Shown: piece by piece, positions 8,587-17,804 of the stretch
Layout of the letters: every line of letters begins with the position of its first letter
Position numbering within the stretch: position 1 is the stretch's first letter
Assembly (NCBI GenBank): GCA_004556455.1
Contig: SFGY01000004.1
Coordinates: 208,384 to 272,383, forward strand
Direction: 5' to 3'
Length of the DNA: 64,000 nucleotides
DNA from: Clostridiales bacterium
GTDB lineage: Bacteria; Bacillota; Clostridia; Saccharofermentanales; DTU023
The notes under the pieces: model-generated
Told to the model about the DNA's origin: nothing
Seen by the model: the letters and a program-made list of their open reading frames with translations, nothing else
The model's database searches: none
Position numbers and translations under genes: made by a program

Positions 8587-8804
8587 TTATATAAGCTCAG
8601 AGTCTGCACAATCTCTTATTTTCCATAGGGGTTAACCACCATCTTTATCTTGAACCGCTTATCATCGCGACTTAAGCGGCTCAGCATCCTTATTGAAACG
8701 TTCAGTGGTCACAGGATTGCGTTTCTTTGCGGTCATTCAAAATGGATCTAGTCTTTGTATCGTTTGTCATAGTCGTTTTCTTCGCGTTCAACTTTTTTCG
8801 ACCC

Positions 8805-8834
8805 TTTACAAAAGTGAAAACAGCATGCTATAAT
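8805..8834 (+). promoter_or_regulatory. Promoter of tRNA-Glu
   Basis: TTTACA at 8805-8810 and a perfect TATAAT at 8829-8834, spaced 18, place the transcription start at or just before the mature tRNA 5' end at 8842. Confidence 0.75.
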
Positions 8835-8841
8835 CACCAAC

Positions 8842-8917
8842 GGCCCTATGGTCAAGCGGTCTAAGACGCCGCCCTCTCACGGCGGAATCAGGGGTTCGAT
8901 TCCCCTTAGGGTCACCA
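8842..8917 (+). tRNA. tRNA-Glu (anticodon CTC)
   Basis: A 76-base cloverleaf with CCA encoded. The acceptor GGCCCTA pairs with TAGGGTC (one G-T), discriminator A, then CCA. The anticodon stem CCGCC/GGCGG holds the loop CTCTCAC with anticodon CTC. The T-arm GGGG-TTCGATT-CCCC is perfect. A single-gene unit with its own promoter and terminator. Confidence 0.96.
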
Positions 8918-8921
8918 CATT

Positions 8922-8948
8922 GCCCTGCAATTACTTGCGGGGCTTTTT
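8922..8948 (+). terminator. Intrinsic terminator after tRNA-Glu
   Basis: GCCCTGCAA-TTAC-TTGCGGGGC, a 9-bp stem with one T-G pair, followed by TTTTT; it starts 5 bases after the tRNA. Confidence 0.9.
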
Positions 8949-9251
8949 CATATCTGCAAGGGCAATTTGACTTTAATTGACTTTAAAGCAGCCCTGTGAC
9001 AAAATATGTGATGGATTATTTGCTGGACTCAGGTTGAGGCCTGGCCCTTAAGGCTTTGCCTGCCTTTGACAGGAAAAGCTGTCGGAAGGCTGAAAAGTTC
9101 AGCAGATCTGGATCGGCAGCCTGCTGCCGCTAAGGCGCGTTTAAGTCTAAACTGGTTTATCGTGTCTTTGAATCTGCCATGTCCTGACCCAGGCTCCTCA
9201 TTGTGCTTGCACCGTCAGGTTTAAAGGCAGAACATACAGAGAGTGATCTTG
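8949..9251. other. Non-coding stretch before uvrA with strong inverted repeats
   Basis: About 300 bases with no credible reading frame. It holds a hairpin at 9062-9090 (GCCTT and GACAG arms), a near-palindrome CGGCAGC-CT-GCTGCCG at 9114-9129 and the short palindrome TAAACTGGTTTA at 9148-9159. It could be the uvrA leader or a small RNA. No Bacillus-type LexA box and no convincing promoter was found. Confidence 0.5.
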
Positions 9252-12146
9252 ATGACGGAAATACAGAATACAATTCAAGTCAGGGGAGCCCGTGAGCATA
9301 ACCTGAAAAATATCAATGTGGATATTCCACGCAATAAACTTGTTGTGATCACAGGACTTTCGGGGTCCGGAAAATCCACTCTGGCTTTTGACACCCTTTA
9401 TGCGGAAGGGCAGCGACGCTATGTGGAGTCATTGTCCTCATACGCCCGCCTTTTCCTGGGTCAGATGCAGAAACCTGATGTCGACAGCATCAGCGGCTTG
9501 TCCCCGGCCATTGCCATTGATCAGAAAACGACGGGACACAACCCACGCTCGACGGTAGGCACTGTGACTGAAATCTACGATTACCTTCGTCTGCTCTTTG
9601 CCAGAACTGGTGAGGTGCACTGTCCACGCTGCGGCAAGCTGATTGAGCAGCAAACGGTGGACCAGATGTCTGAGAAGATTATGGCCATGCCTGAGGGAAC
9701 GCGCATGACGCTGATGGCGCCCATCGTTCGCGCCCGAAAAGGCGAATACGGTCGGGACTTGCAACGGCTGCGCAAGGAGGGCTTTGCCCGTGTCCGCATT
9801 GATGGGGAAATTGTTGAACTTGAGGAGCTTCCTGACGATTTTCGCCTTGATAAGAAGAAAAAACATACGCTTGAGGTGGTGGTCGATCGATTGATCCGCC
9901 GTGATTCTGTACGGGCGCGCCTGCTGGATTCTCTCGAAACCTCACTCCATCTGGCGGATGGTCTGGTACAGGTTCTTTTTTCCGGAACTGATGATAAGGG
10001 AGAAAGCTGGGAACGCGAAGAACTTTATTCGCAGAATTTTGCCTGCAGTGACTGTGGTATTTCGATTGCTGATGTGAGTCCTCAGCTGTTTTCCTTTAAT
10101 AATCCCTACGGAGCCTGCCCCGAATGTGGAGGCTTGGGAGAACTTACGGAAATCGACCCTGAGCTGGTGATCTTCGATAAAGACCTTTCCCTTGATGACG
10201 GAGCCATACAGGCTGTGGGCTGGAATTTTGCGGATCGCAAGAGCTGGGCGCGCTGCTTTATCGAAGCTTTGGCGGCACGCTATGACTTTTCTTTAAAAAC
10301 TCCCTGGAAAAAGCTGCCCCGTAAAATTCGCGAACTCATTCTCTTTGGCAATCATGGAGAGCGTTTGAAAATAGATACGAGCAACTCTCCCTATGCACGG
10401 AGCGAGCCTTATTACAGCACGTGGATGGGCGTGGTGCCTTCAATGAACAAACGCTATTACGAGACGAGTTCCGACGATATGAAGCTCCTTTATCAGCGAT
10501 ATCTCTCGAGCAGGAAATGTTCGAGCTGCGGGGGCGCTCGTCTGAAGCCTGAGGCTCTTGCTGTGACCGTGGGCGGTGAGAACATCTATCAGCTCTGTTC
10601 GCGATCCATCCGTTCCTGCCTGAACTTTTTGCAGGCCCAGAGCTGGACGGCTTATCAGGAAAAAATTGTGCGCCCCATTATGACAGAACTCGGCAAACGA
10701 CTGAGCTTTCTGATCGATGTCGGTCTGGATTATCTGACCTTGTCGCGCTCAGCATCCACACTGTCCGGGGGGGAAGCCCAGCGCATCCGCCTGGCCACAC
10801 AAATCGGCTCTGGCCTCATGGGGGTTATTTATATCCTTGACGAACCCTCCATAGGCCTGCACCAGAGAGACAATCAACGCCTCCTGAATACCCTGAAACA
10901 TCTGCGTGATCTTGGCAACACGGTTCTGGTGGTTGAACACGATGAAGAAACCATTCGCGCTGCAGATTATATCCTTGATATCGGTCCTGGCGCAGGAGAA
11001 TATGGTGGCGAACTCGTTGCTGCAGGAACTGCGGAAGAACTCATGAAAAATTCCCGCTCCATTACCGGTCAATATCTCCTGGGGAAAATGGGCATTCGCG
11101 TGCCTGATACCCGGCGTATTCCAGGGAAGGAGTGGCTGCGCTTTCATGGCTGCTGCCAGAACAACCTGAAAAATATTGATGTGGCCATTCCTCTTGGAGT
11201 GTTTAACTGTATCACGGGTGTTTCCGGCTCGGGCAAAAGCTCGCTGGTGAACGGTATTATTCGAAAAAAACTGGAGGGCGATTTGAATGGCGCCCACAGA
11301 GTTTATGACAATTTTGATTCGGCAGAGGGTTTGGAATGCCTCGATAAGGTCATTGCCATTGACCAGTCACCTATCGGGCGAACGCCGCGCAGCAATCCTG
11401 CGACCTATACCGGGGTTTTTGACGATATTCGCCGGCTTTTCAGCGAGACCCGTGAAGCCAGAGCCCGTGGCTATAAACCCGGTCGCTTTTCCTTTAATGT
11501 TAAAGGCGGCCGCTGCGAAGCCTGTAAAGGCGATGGGGTCAAGTGTATTGAAATGCACTTTCTCCCCGATGTCTATGTGGAATGCGAAGCCTGCCACGGC
11601 AAGCGCTACAAAAGGGAAACGCTGGAGGTGTGCTACAAAGATAAGAATATCTCCGACGTGCTGAATATGACGGTAGAAGAGGCTCTTGACTTTTTTTCAG
11701 CCATTCCGGCCATCCGGCGCAGACTGGAGACTTTGCGTGATGTTGGCCTCGGCTATATCCGTCTAGGGCAGCCTTCAACTCAGCTATCCGGGGGAGAGGC
11801 TCAGCGCATCAAACTGGCGTCGGAGCTTTCACGCCGACAGACCGGGCGCACCTTTTATATCCTGGATGAACCCACCACGGGGCTCCATGCGGACGATGTC
11901 GCCAGATTAATTGACATCCTGCAGCGCCTGACGGAAAATGGGAATACTGTCCTGGTGATCGAACACAATCTTGATGTCATAAAAACCGCTGATTATGTCA
12001 TTGATCTTGGACCTGAAGGAGGAGACGGCGGAGGTACCGTAGTGTGCTGCGGCACTCCCGAAGAGGTGGCTGAAGACAAAAAATCGTATACCGGCCGTTA
12101 TCTGAAAGACGTATTATTACGGCAGGGATTAAAAATAAAAGGATGA
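9252..12146 (+). CDS. uvrA: Excinuclease ABC subunit A
   Basis: UvrA is the damage-recognition ATPase of nucleotide excision repair and loads UvrB onto lesions. At 964 aa it has normal length. Visible are two ABC modules with Walker A GLSGSGKS (residues 35-42) and GVSGSGKSS, two signatures LSGGEAQRI, and zinc-binding clusters CSDCGIS...CPECGGLG and CEACKGDG...CEACHGKRY. The DNA-binding and UvrB-binding segments lie between. The ATG at 9252 is preferred over the GTG at 9243, since an AGAGAG ribosome site lies 8 bases before it. No uvrB or uvrC is in the window. The stop overlaps the region of the clpE-like gene start, so the two form an operon. Confidence 0.97.
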   Translation: MTEIQNTIQVRGAREHNLKNINVDIPRNKLVVITGLSGSGKSTLAFDTLYAEGQRRYVESLSSYARLFLGQMQKPDVDSISGLSPAIAIDQKTTGHNPRSTVGTVTEIYDYLRLLFARTGEVHCPRCGKLIEQQTVDQMSEKIMAMPEGTRMTLMAPIVRARKGEYGRDLQRLRKEGFARVRIDGEIVELEELPDDFRLDKKKKHTLEVVVDRLIRRDSVRARLLDSLETSLHLADGLVQVLFSGTDDKGESWEREELYSQNFACSDCGISIADVSPQLFSFNNPYGACPECGGLGELTEIDPELVIFDKDLSLDDGAIQAVGWNFADRKSWARCFIEALAARYDFSLKTPWKKLPRKIRELILFGNHGERLKIDTSNSPYARSEPYYSTWMGVVPSMNKRYYETSSDDMKLLYQRYLSSRKCSSCGGARLKPEALAVTVGGENIYQLCSRSIRSCLNFLQAQSWTAYQEKIVRPIMTELGKRLSFLIDVGLDYLTLSRSASTLSGGEAQRIRLATQIGSGLMGVIYILDEPSIGLHQRDNQRLLNTLKHLRDLGNTVLVVEHDEETIRAADYILDIGPGAGEYGGELVAAGTAEELMKNSRSITGQYLLGKMGIRVPDTRRIPGKEWLRFHGCCQNNLKNIDVAIPLGVFNCITGVSGSGKSSLVNGIIRKKLEGDLNGAHRVYDNFDSAEGLECLDKVIAIDQSPIGRTPRSNPATYTGVFDDIRRLFSETREARARGYKPGRFSFNVKGGRCEACKGDGVKCIEMHFLPDVYVECEACHGKRYKRETLEVCYKDKNISDVLNMTVEEALDFFSAIPAIRRRLETLRDVGLGYIRLGQPSTQLSGGEAQRIKLASELSRRQTGRTFYILDEPTTGLHADDVARLIDILQRLTENGNTVLVIEHNLDVIKTADYVIDLGPEGGDGGGTVVCCGTPEEVAEDKKSYTGRYLKDVLLRQGLKIKG

Positions 12147-12151
12147 AACCA

Positions 12152-14557
12152 ATGCCTAAATGTCAGATCTGTCACGAAAATGAAGCCGTCATCATCTTGA
12201 CTCGTATAGAAGAGAATCGCCGCGTTTCCGAGGGGATATGCCTGAAATGCGCGATGGATAAAAATATTGCCGGCCTTGAAGAAGTTTTTGCCCGTTCCGG
12301 AGTGAATCGCGATAATGTCGACGAAATCCAGTCGCGCATCAATGAGGTCATGAACCAGATGCAGGGCCAGGCTCCCGGACTCTTTCTGGAAGCGCTGATG
12401 AACTCCGATTTTGACCTCGGTCAGGCAATGGAAGCTTTGAAATCTCAGGGTAATGTCAGTGATGAGGGCAATGCTTCCCGTGATGCTTTGTCGGGGTCAG
12501 CGCGTGAACCTTCTCAGCTTTCAGAGCTGATGAATGCCAACATGGGGATGTCAGCGGATCGTGAATCCTCCCCGAATGCAACGGAACAGCGCAAGAATCG
12601 CCGTCAACGTGAACGCCGCAGAAAGTATCTGGATCAGTTTGGAACGAATCTTACAGACCTTGCCCGGGAAGGACAAATTGACCGCATTATCGGGCGCGAA
12701 AAAGAATTGAATCGCATGGTGCAGATTCTCAATCGGCGCAATAAAAATAATCCTGCCTTGCTGGGTGAGCCTGGTGTTGGCAAGACAGCTCTGGCGCAAG
12801 GCCTGGCCGTCCGCATCGTCAATGGTCAGGTTCCGGCCAAGCTTCTGGATCGTGAGATTTATCAGCTGGATATGACCAGTATGGTGGCGGGAACGCAGTT
12901 CAGAGGCCAGTTCGAATCCCGTATGAAGGGCGTCGTCGACGATGCGCGCTCTGCCGGGAATGTGATCCTGGTGATTGATGAGCTGCATAACATCATGGGT
13001 GCCGGTGACGCTGAGGGCGCCATGAATGCCGCCAACATCCTTAAGCCTGCTCTGGCACAGGGTGAGATCTGTGTCATCGGTTGCACCACTCTGGATGAGT
13101 ATCGCCGTTTTATCGAAAAGGATTCCGCACTGGAACGTCGCTTTCAAAAAGTGATCGTTGAGGAGCCGGACGAAAAAGACTGCCTGGAAATTCTCAGGGG
13201 CGTCAAGCCTTACTATGAAGCCCATCACAATGTCACTTTTCCCGATAAAACGCTCGAAGCAGCTGTTCGGCTTTCCTCCCGCTATATTCAGGAACGCTAT
13301 CTCCCTGATAAGGCGATCGACCTGCTGGATGAGGCTGGTTCCCGTGTCAATCTGGACAATGCCCTGCTGACGGAGCTGAAAAAGAAGGAAGACGAACGAC
13401 TGGCGCTTGAAGAGGAGATGGCCGAGCTTCAGGAGAGTATGGAAGGTGGTGACGATGAGGCCAGGCGCGCGGAATTCTTTGAGAAAAAGGCTAAGCTGAC
13501 CTCACAGATACTGCGTCTCAATTCCGAGATAGAGACGCTCAATAAACGCAATCATCCAGTTGAAATCAGTGAAAATGATATCGCCGACGTGGTCGAAATG
13601 TGGACCGGCATCCCGGTAAAACATATCACGGAGAGTGAAAGCGAAAAGCTGATGCAGCTGGAACAGCGTCTGCACCGCAGATTGATCGGTCAGGAAGAAG
13701 CGGTCACTGCTTTAGCTAAGGCGATTCGCAGAAAACGCGCGGGCTTTGGCAAGAAAGATAAGCCCATTTCTTTCCTCTTCGTCGGACCTACAGGCGTGGG
13801 CAAGACAGAACTTGCCAAAGCGCTCTCGGAATCTCTCTTTGATAGTGAAGATGAGCTCGTGCGCTTAGACATGTCTGAATTTATGGAAAGCCATACGGTC
13901 AGCAAACTTATTGGCTCACCTCCGGGCTATGTCGGCTACGATGACGGTGGACAGCTGACGGAAAAGATTCGCCGGCATCCTTACAGCGTGATCCTGCTCG
14001 ATGAAATTGAGAAGGCGCACAAGGATGTCTATAACATGTTGTTACAGATCCTTGATGACGGGCGACTTACGGATAGTCATGGGCGCGTGGTCAATTTTGC
14101 CAATACGGTCATCATCATGACCTCAAATGCCGGTACAACCCTGAAGGCAAACGGTATGGGCTTTGGCGCCGACCCGCAGCGCTCCATGAAGAGCAGGGTG
14201 GACACGGTGCTGAAAGAAATTTTCCGTCCGGAATTTCTGAACCGCATCGACGAGATCATTGTCTTCTCAGAGCTGAGCCAGAAAAATCTGCGCGGTATCG
14301 TCGAGCTGATGCTTGCTGAGGTTAAAGAAAGCATGAAACTTCAGGGCTATCAGCTGGAAGTCACGGCGGCGGCAAAAGATGCGCTTGTCGAAAAAGGCTA
14401 TGATCCAAAATTTGGCGCGCGCCCGCTGCGCAAAACCGTTGGACGTGAAATCGAAGAGAAATTATCCGATATGCTGCTAGATGGTCAGCTAAAAGGTAAA
14501 AAGGGTGTAAAAATAGCCTGCCGCAAAGGCGAATTTATTTTCGATCTAATCGACTGA
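12152..14557 (+). CDS. ClpE-like AAA+ unfoldase with N-terminal zinc finger
   Basis: A Hsp100 ATPase that unfolds substrates for ClpP, 801 aa. The N-terminus is a four-Cys zinc finger (Cys4, Cys7, Cys30, Cys33), as in ClpE and McsA, instead of the double Clp_N repeat of ClpC. A polar linker (about 60-160) is followed by AAA-1 (Walker A GEPGVGKT, 205-212), a coiled-coil middle region (about 410-455) and AAA-2 (Walker A GPTGVGKT, 545-552). A ClpP-docking-like tripeptide MGF lies in the expected loop (NGMGFGAD). The linker is longer than in Bacillus ClpE. No CtsR, McsA or McsB gene is adjacent and I saw no CtsR operator. Start: ATG at 12152 is 8 bases after AAAGGA; ATG at 12143 overlaps the uvrA stop and would add three residues. 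Confidence 0.9.
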   Translation: MPKCQICHENEAVIILTRIEENRRVSEGICLKCAMDKNIAGLEEVFARSGVNRDNVDEIQSRINEVMNQMQGQAPGLFLEALMNSDFDLGQAMEALKSQGNVSDEGNASRDALSGSAREPSQLSELMNANMGMSADRESSPNATEQRKNRRQRERRRKYLDQFGTNLTDLAREGQIDRIIGREKELNRMVQILNRRNKNNPALLGEPGVGKTALAQGLAVRIVNGQVPAKLLDREIYQLDMTSMVAGTQFRGQFESRMKGVVDDARSAGNVILVIDELHNIMGAGDAEGAMNAANILKPALAQGEICVIGCTTLDEYRRFIEKDSALERRFQKVIVEEPDEKDCLEILRGVKPYYEAHHNVTFPDKTLEAAVRLSSRYIQERYLPDKAIDLLDEAGSRVNLDNALLTELKKKEDERLALEEEMAELQESMEGGDDEARRAEFFEKKAKLTSQILRLNSEIETLNKRNHPVEISENDIADVVEMWTGIPVKHITESESEKLMQLEQRLHRRLIGQEEAVTALAKAIRRKRAGFGKKDKPISFLFVGPTGVGKTELAKALSESLFDSEDELVRLDMSEFMESHTVSKLIGSPPGYVGYDDGGQLTEKIRRHPYSVILLDEIEKAHKDVYNMLLQILDDGRLTDSHGRVVNFANTVIIMTSNAGTTLKANGMGFGADPQRSMKSRVDTVLKEIFRPEFLNRIDEIIVFSELSQKNLRGIVELMLAEVKESMKLQGYQLEVTAAAKDALVEKGYDPKFGARPLRKTVGREIEEKLSDMLLDGQLKGKKGVKIACRKGEFIFDLID

Positions 14558-14567
14558 GGGGGAAATG

Positions 14568-15908
14568 ATGTTAACACTGGATACGCAACGCCTGATGAAG
14601 GTTCTCAATGAGGATGAATTTGAGAAAATGGAAGCCCAGGCGCTTCTTGCCGAGAAAACGCTGCTTGAAGGCAAGGGCTTTGGCAGCGATTTTCTGGCCT
14701 GGCGCGACCTGCCGATGAATTTTGATCGGGATGAATTTGAGCGGATCCTTAAGGCTGCAGAGAAGATCAAAAAGCAGAGTGACCTTCTGGTCGTTGTGGG
14801 TATTGGAGGCTCTTATCTTGGGGCACGGGCAGTTGTTGAAGCGTTGACTCCAGCCTTTACTGCACAGGCCGGGCGAACGGAGAAGACTGCGACAAAGCTG
14901 GTCTATGCCGGTAATAGCCTCTCATCAACTTATTTGTCCGAGCTGCTCTCCATTCTGGATGAACATGACGTTTCGCTGAATGTCATTTCCAAGTCTGGTA
15001 CGACCACAGAGACTGCGCTCGCTTTTCGTTTCCTTCGCTCTTATATGGAAAAACGCTATGGCGAAGACGGGGCGGCACGCCGTATTTTTGCAACCACAGA
15101 CGCGCACAGAGGCGCCCTGCGCGAACTGGCAATCGCCAAAGGCTATGAACGCTTTGTGGTTCCAGATGATATCGGCGGCCGTTACTCCGTCCTCACAGCA
15201 GTAGGGCTTTTGCCCATAGCTGCTGCAGGCCTGGATATTGAGGCTCTCATGGGAGGAGCACGTGCTATCTGCGAACGGCTCACAGAAGGGGGAAGGGATA
15301 ATCCTGCTCTGCGCTATGCCATGGCTCGTAATCTCCTCTATCGACGCGGCTATCACATAGAGGTCCTGGCTGACTTTGAGCCTTCATTCCATTATTTCAG
15401 TGAGTGGTGGAAGCAGCTTTTTGGCGAGTCTGAAGGGAAAGATGGAAAAGGCATTTTCCCGGCGGCAGTGTCGTATACTACGGATTTGCATTCTATGGGG
15501 CAGTTTGTCCAGGATGGCAGCCGCTCTGTCTTTGAAACTGTGCTGCATCTGGAACATCCTCGGCACGAGCTTATCGTTCCGGAGGAATGTTCTTCGGCTG
15601 ATGGCCTTGACTATCTTGCGGGCTGCCCTGTTTCGGAAATTTCTGAAAAAGCGATGCTCGCAACCACCTTAGCCCATGAGGACGGAGGCTGCCCCAATAT
15701 GCAGATCTCCATCGACAAGGCCGATGAAAAGAATTTAGGTGAACTGATCTATTTCTTTGAACGAGCCTGCGGACTTTCTGCATATTTGAATGGCGTCAAT
15801 CCCTTTGACCAGCCTGGCGTGGAAGCTTATAAGAAGAACATGTTTGCGCTCCTGGGCAAACCTGGCTATGAAGAGCTGGGACAGATATTAAACAAAAGGC
15901 TCTCATGA
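14568..15908 (+). CDS. pgi: Glucose-6-phosphate isomerase
   Basis: Interconverts glucose-6-phosphate and fructose-6-phosphate in glycolysis. About 446 aa, the short form usual for Firmicutes. Motifs are GIGGSYLGARAVVEAL (phosphate binding), SKSGTTTETALAF, VPDDIGGRYSVLTAVGLLP and GVNPFDQPGVEAYKKNMF. Two adjacent ATG codons (14565, 14568) are possible; the second is 5 bases from the GAGGGGG site and is preferred. The gene lies 10 bases after the ClpE-like gene and its stop overlaps the next start (ATGA), so it is co-transcribed with its neighbours. Confidence 0.96.
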   Translation: MLTLDTQRLMKVLNEDEFEKMEAQALLAEKTLLEGKGFGSDFLAWRDLPMNFDRDEFERILKAAEKIKKQSDLLVVVGIGGSYLGARAVVEALTPAFTAQAGRTEKTATKLVYAGNSLSSTYLSELLSILDEHDVSLNVISKSGTTTETALAFRFLRSYMEKRYGEDGAARRIFATTDAHRGALRELAIAKGYERFVVPDDIGGRYSVLTAVGLLPIAAAGLDIEALMGGARAICERLTEGGRDNPALRYAMARNLLYRRGYHIEVLADFEPSFHYFSEWWKQLFGESEGKDGKGIFPAAVSYTTDLHSMGQFVQDGSRSVFETVLHLEHPRHELIVPEECSSADGLDYLAGCPVSEISEKAMLATTLAHEDGGCPNMQISIDKADEKNLGELIYFFERACGLSAYLNGVNPFDQPGVEAYKKNMFALLGKPGYEELGQILNKRLS

Positions 15909-17791
15909 AGTCCAAAACGCAGATGCGGGAAATTCATCTTCCCAGACGTCTCCTGCGCCGCATTGAAAAACCGGCCCGATATCTCGGGGGCGAATGGAAT
16001 AGCATAAGCAAAGAAGCAAATCTTGCGGACGGTCGTCCGCGTCTTCGCTTTGCTTTTTGTTTCCCGGATATTTACGAAGTAGGCATGTCTAATCTGGCTC
16101 TGCGCATCCTCTATGATCTTCTTAATCGCAGGGATGATCAGCTCTGTGAGCGCTTTTTTGAACCCGGCGCCGATCTTCGTGAAATCATGATAAGGGAAAA
16201 TATTCCTCTTTTCAGTGTGGAGAATGGCCGCGTTTTGAAGGATTTTGATTTTGTCGGCTTTACCCTGCAATACGAGATGTCTTTTCCCACCGTGCTGGAT
16301 ATGCTGAACCTTGGAGGAATTCCGCTCCTGCAAAAGGATCGCGGAGAAGAGGATCCTCTTGTTGTGGCCGGCGGTCCTGTGGTCTTTAATGCGGAGCCTG
16401 TAGCTGATTTTTTTGATCTGATTATGATTGGCGAAGGGGAAGAACTCCTTCCTGAGGTCATGGATTGCTATCGAAAAGTCAGAGCGGAGGGGGGCTACAA
16501 AGCTGATTTTCTTAAAGCGGCTGCCCAAATCGAGGGGGTCTATGTCCCCTCCTTTTACGAGGCCGTTTATGAAGAGGATGGTCGTTTTCGTGAGTTGAAA
16601 GCCCTGAAGGATTTCGTTCCTAAGCGCCCTGTGAAGCGCATTGTTAGAGATCTTGATGCCACTTCAGCCCCTGAAAAAGTGCTGGTTCCTCATATTGAGA
16701 TTGTGCATGACCGGGTTTTTCTTGAACTCTATCGCGGCTGTGGCAATGGCTGCCGTTTCTGCCAGGCCGGCATGATTTATCGGCCTTTGCGTGAGAACAG
16801 CGCTGAAACACTGGTCAACCGCGCCCGTGCCATGCTGGCTTCTTCTGGTTACGAAGAGCTGGGACTGATGTCACTTTCTACCGGGGATTACAGTGAACTT
16901 TTCCCTCTGATTGAGGCTTTGCTTCCTGAACTGGAGGAAAGTCATGTCAACCTTTCACTGCCTTCTCTGCGTCTCGATTCCGTAAGTATGGAACTCCTGG
17001 ATCGAGTCAGCCGAACGCGCAAGGCGGGCCTCACTTTCGCACCCGAAGCCGGGAGCCAGATGGCTCGGGACCGAATCAATAAAAACATACAGGAGAGTGA
17101 CTTGCTCACAGCAGCCCGTGAGGCTTTCATTAAGGGCTGGGATCGGCTTAAACTCTATTTCATGCTGGGTTTGCCCGGGGAAACAGATGAGGATATTTAT
17201 GGCATTGCCGACTTGTGTAAAAAACTTCTCAGCCTCTGGCAGGAAGTCAGAGAAGAAAGCGCAGGACCGCGAAGGAAGCTCATCATCACGGTGAGCACCT
17301 CTTTCTTTATCCCTAAACCCTGGACACCATTCCAGTATGTCGCTCAGATCAGTCGTTTGGAAATGGAGCGCCGGCAAGGTCTGCTGGCCTCCTTACTGAA
17401 AGACCGACGACTCAGCTATCAGTGGCACGATTTTGACACCTCAGAAATTGAAGCTTTACTGGCCCGTGGGGACAGGCGTCTCTCCCGTGTCCTTCTTCAT
17501 GTCGTGGAGGAAGGCGCTTTTATGGAAGGTGAGCGTCAGAACTTTTCTTACGAGCGCTGGCTGAGGGCTTTGTCCAGAGAAGGCCTTGACCTTGATTTTT
17601 TCGCTCATCGTGAACGTCCGGAGGACGAAAACTTTCCGTGGGACTTTATCGAAACTGGTCTGAAAAAATCCTTTCTATGGCAGGAATATCAGAGAGGTCT
17701 AGAGGGACAGTGCAGTCCGGATTGCCGCAAAGGCTGCAGGGCCTGTGGGGCATCCAGCTACCGTGCCGCTATCTGCCTCAGCGAAAAATAG
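15905..17791 (+). CDS. B12-binding-like radical SAM protein, TIGR03960 family
   Basis: A radical SAM protein of unknown reaction, 628 aa. The N-terminal part resembles the cobalamin-binding Rossmann domain of such enzymes. The 4Fe-4S motif CGNGCRFC gives Cys279, Cys283 and Cys286 (CxxxCxxC), followed by the Elp3-like barrel with LSLPSLRLDS, GLTFAPEAGS and YFMLGLPGETDEDI. The C-terminus carries an extra Cys cluster (CSPDCRKGCRACGA). This family is widespread in Clostridia next to a DUF2344 protein, as here, and a role in RNA modification has been supposed. The start overlaps the pgi stop (ATGA) with AAAAGG upstream. Confidence 0.85.
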   Translation: MKSKTQMREIHLPRRLLRRIEKPARYLGGEWNSISKEANLADGRPRLRFAFCFPDIYEVGMSNLALRILYDLLNRRDDQLCERFFEPGADLREIMIRENIPLFSVENGRVLKDFDFVGFTLQYEMSFPTVLDMLNLGGIPLLQKDRGEEDPLVVAGGPVVFNAEPVADFFDLIMIGEGEELLPEVMDCYRKVRAEGGYKADFLKAAAQIEGVYVPSFYEAVYEEDGRFRELKALKDFVPKRPVKRIVRDLDATSAPEKVLVPHIEIVHDRVFLELYRGCGNGCRFCQAGMIYRPLRENSAETLVNRARAMLASSGYEELGLMSLSTGDYSELFPLIEALLPELEESHVNLSLPSLRLDSVSMELLDRVSRTRKAGLTFAPEAGSQMARDRINKNIQESDLLTAAREAFIKGWDRLKLYFMLGLPGETDEDIYGIADLCKKLLSLWQEVREESAGPRRKLIITVSTSFFIPKPWTPFQYVAQISRLEMERRQGLLASLLKDRRLSYQWHDFDTSEIEALLARGDRRLSRVLLHVVEEGAFMEGERQNFSYERWLRALSREGLDLDFFAHRERPEDENFPWDFIETGLKKSFLWQEYQRGLEGQCSPDCRKGCRACGASSYRAAICLSEK

Positions 17792-17804
17792 AGAGGGAAG
17801 TTCT

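Noticed and set aside
9140..9251. LexA/SOS box before uvrA
   Set aside because: The TAAACTGGTTTA palindrome does not match the Firmicutes CGAAC-N4-GTTCG consensus.
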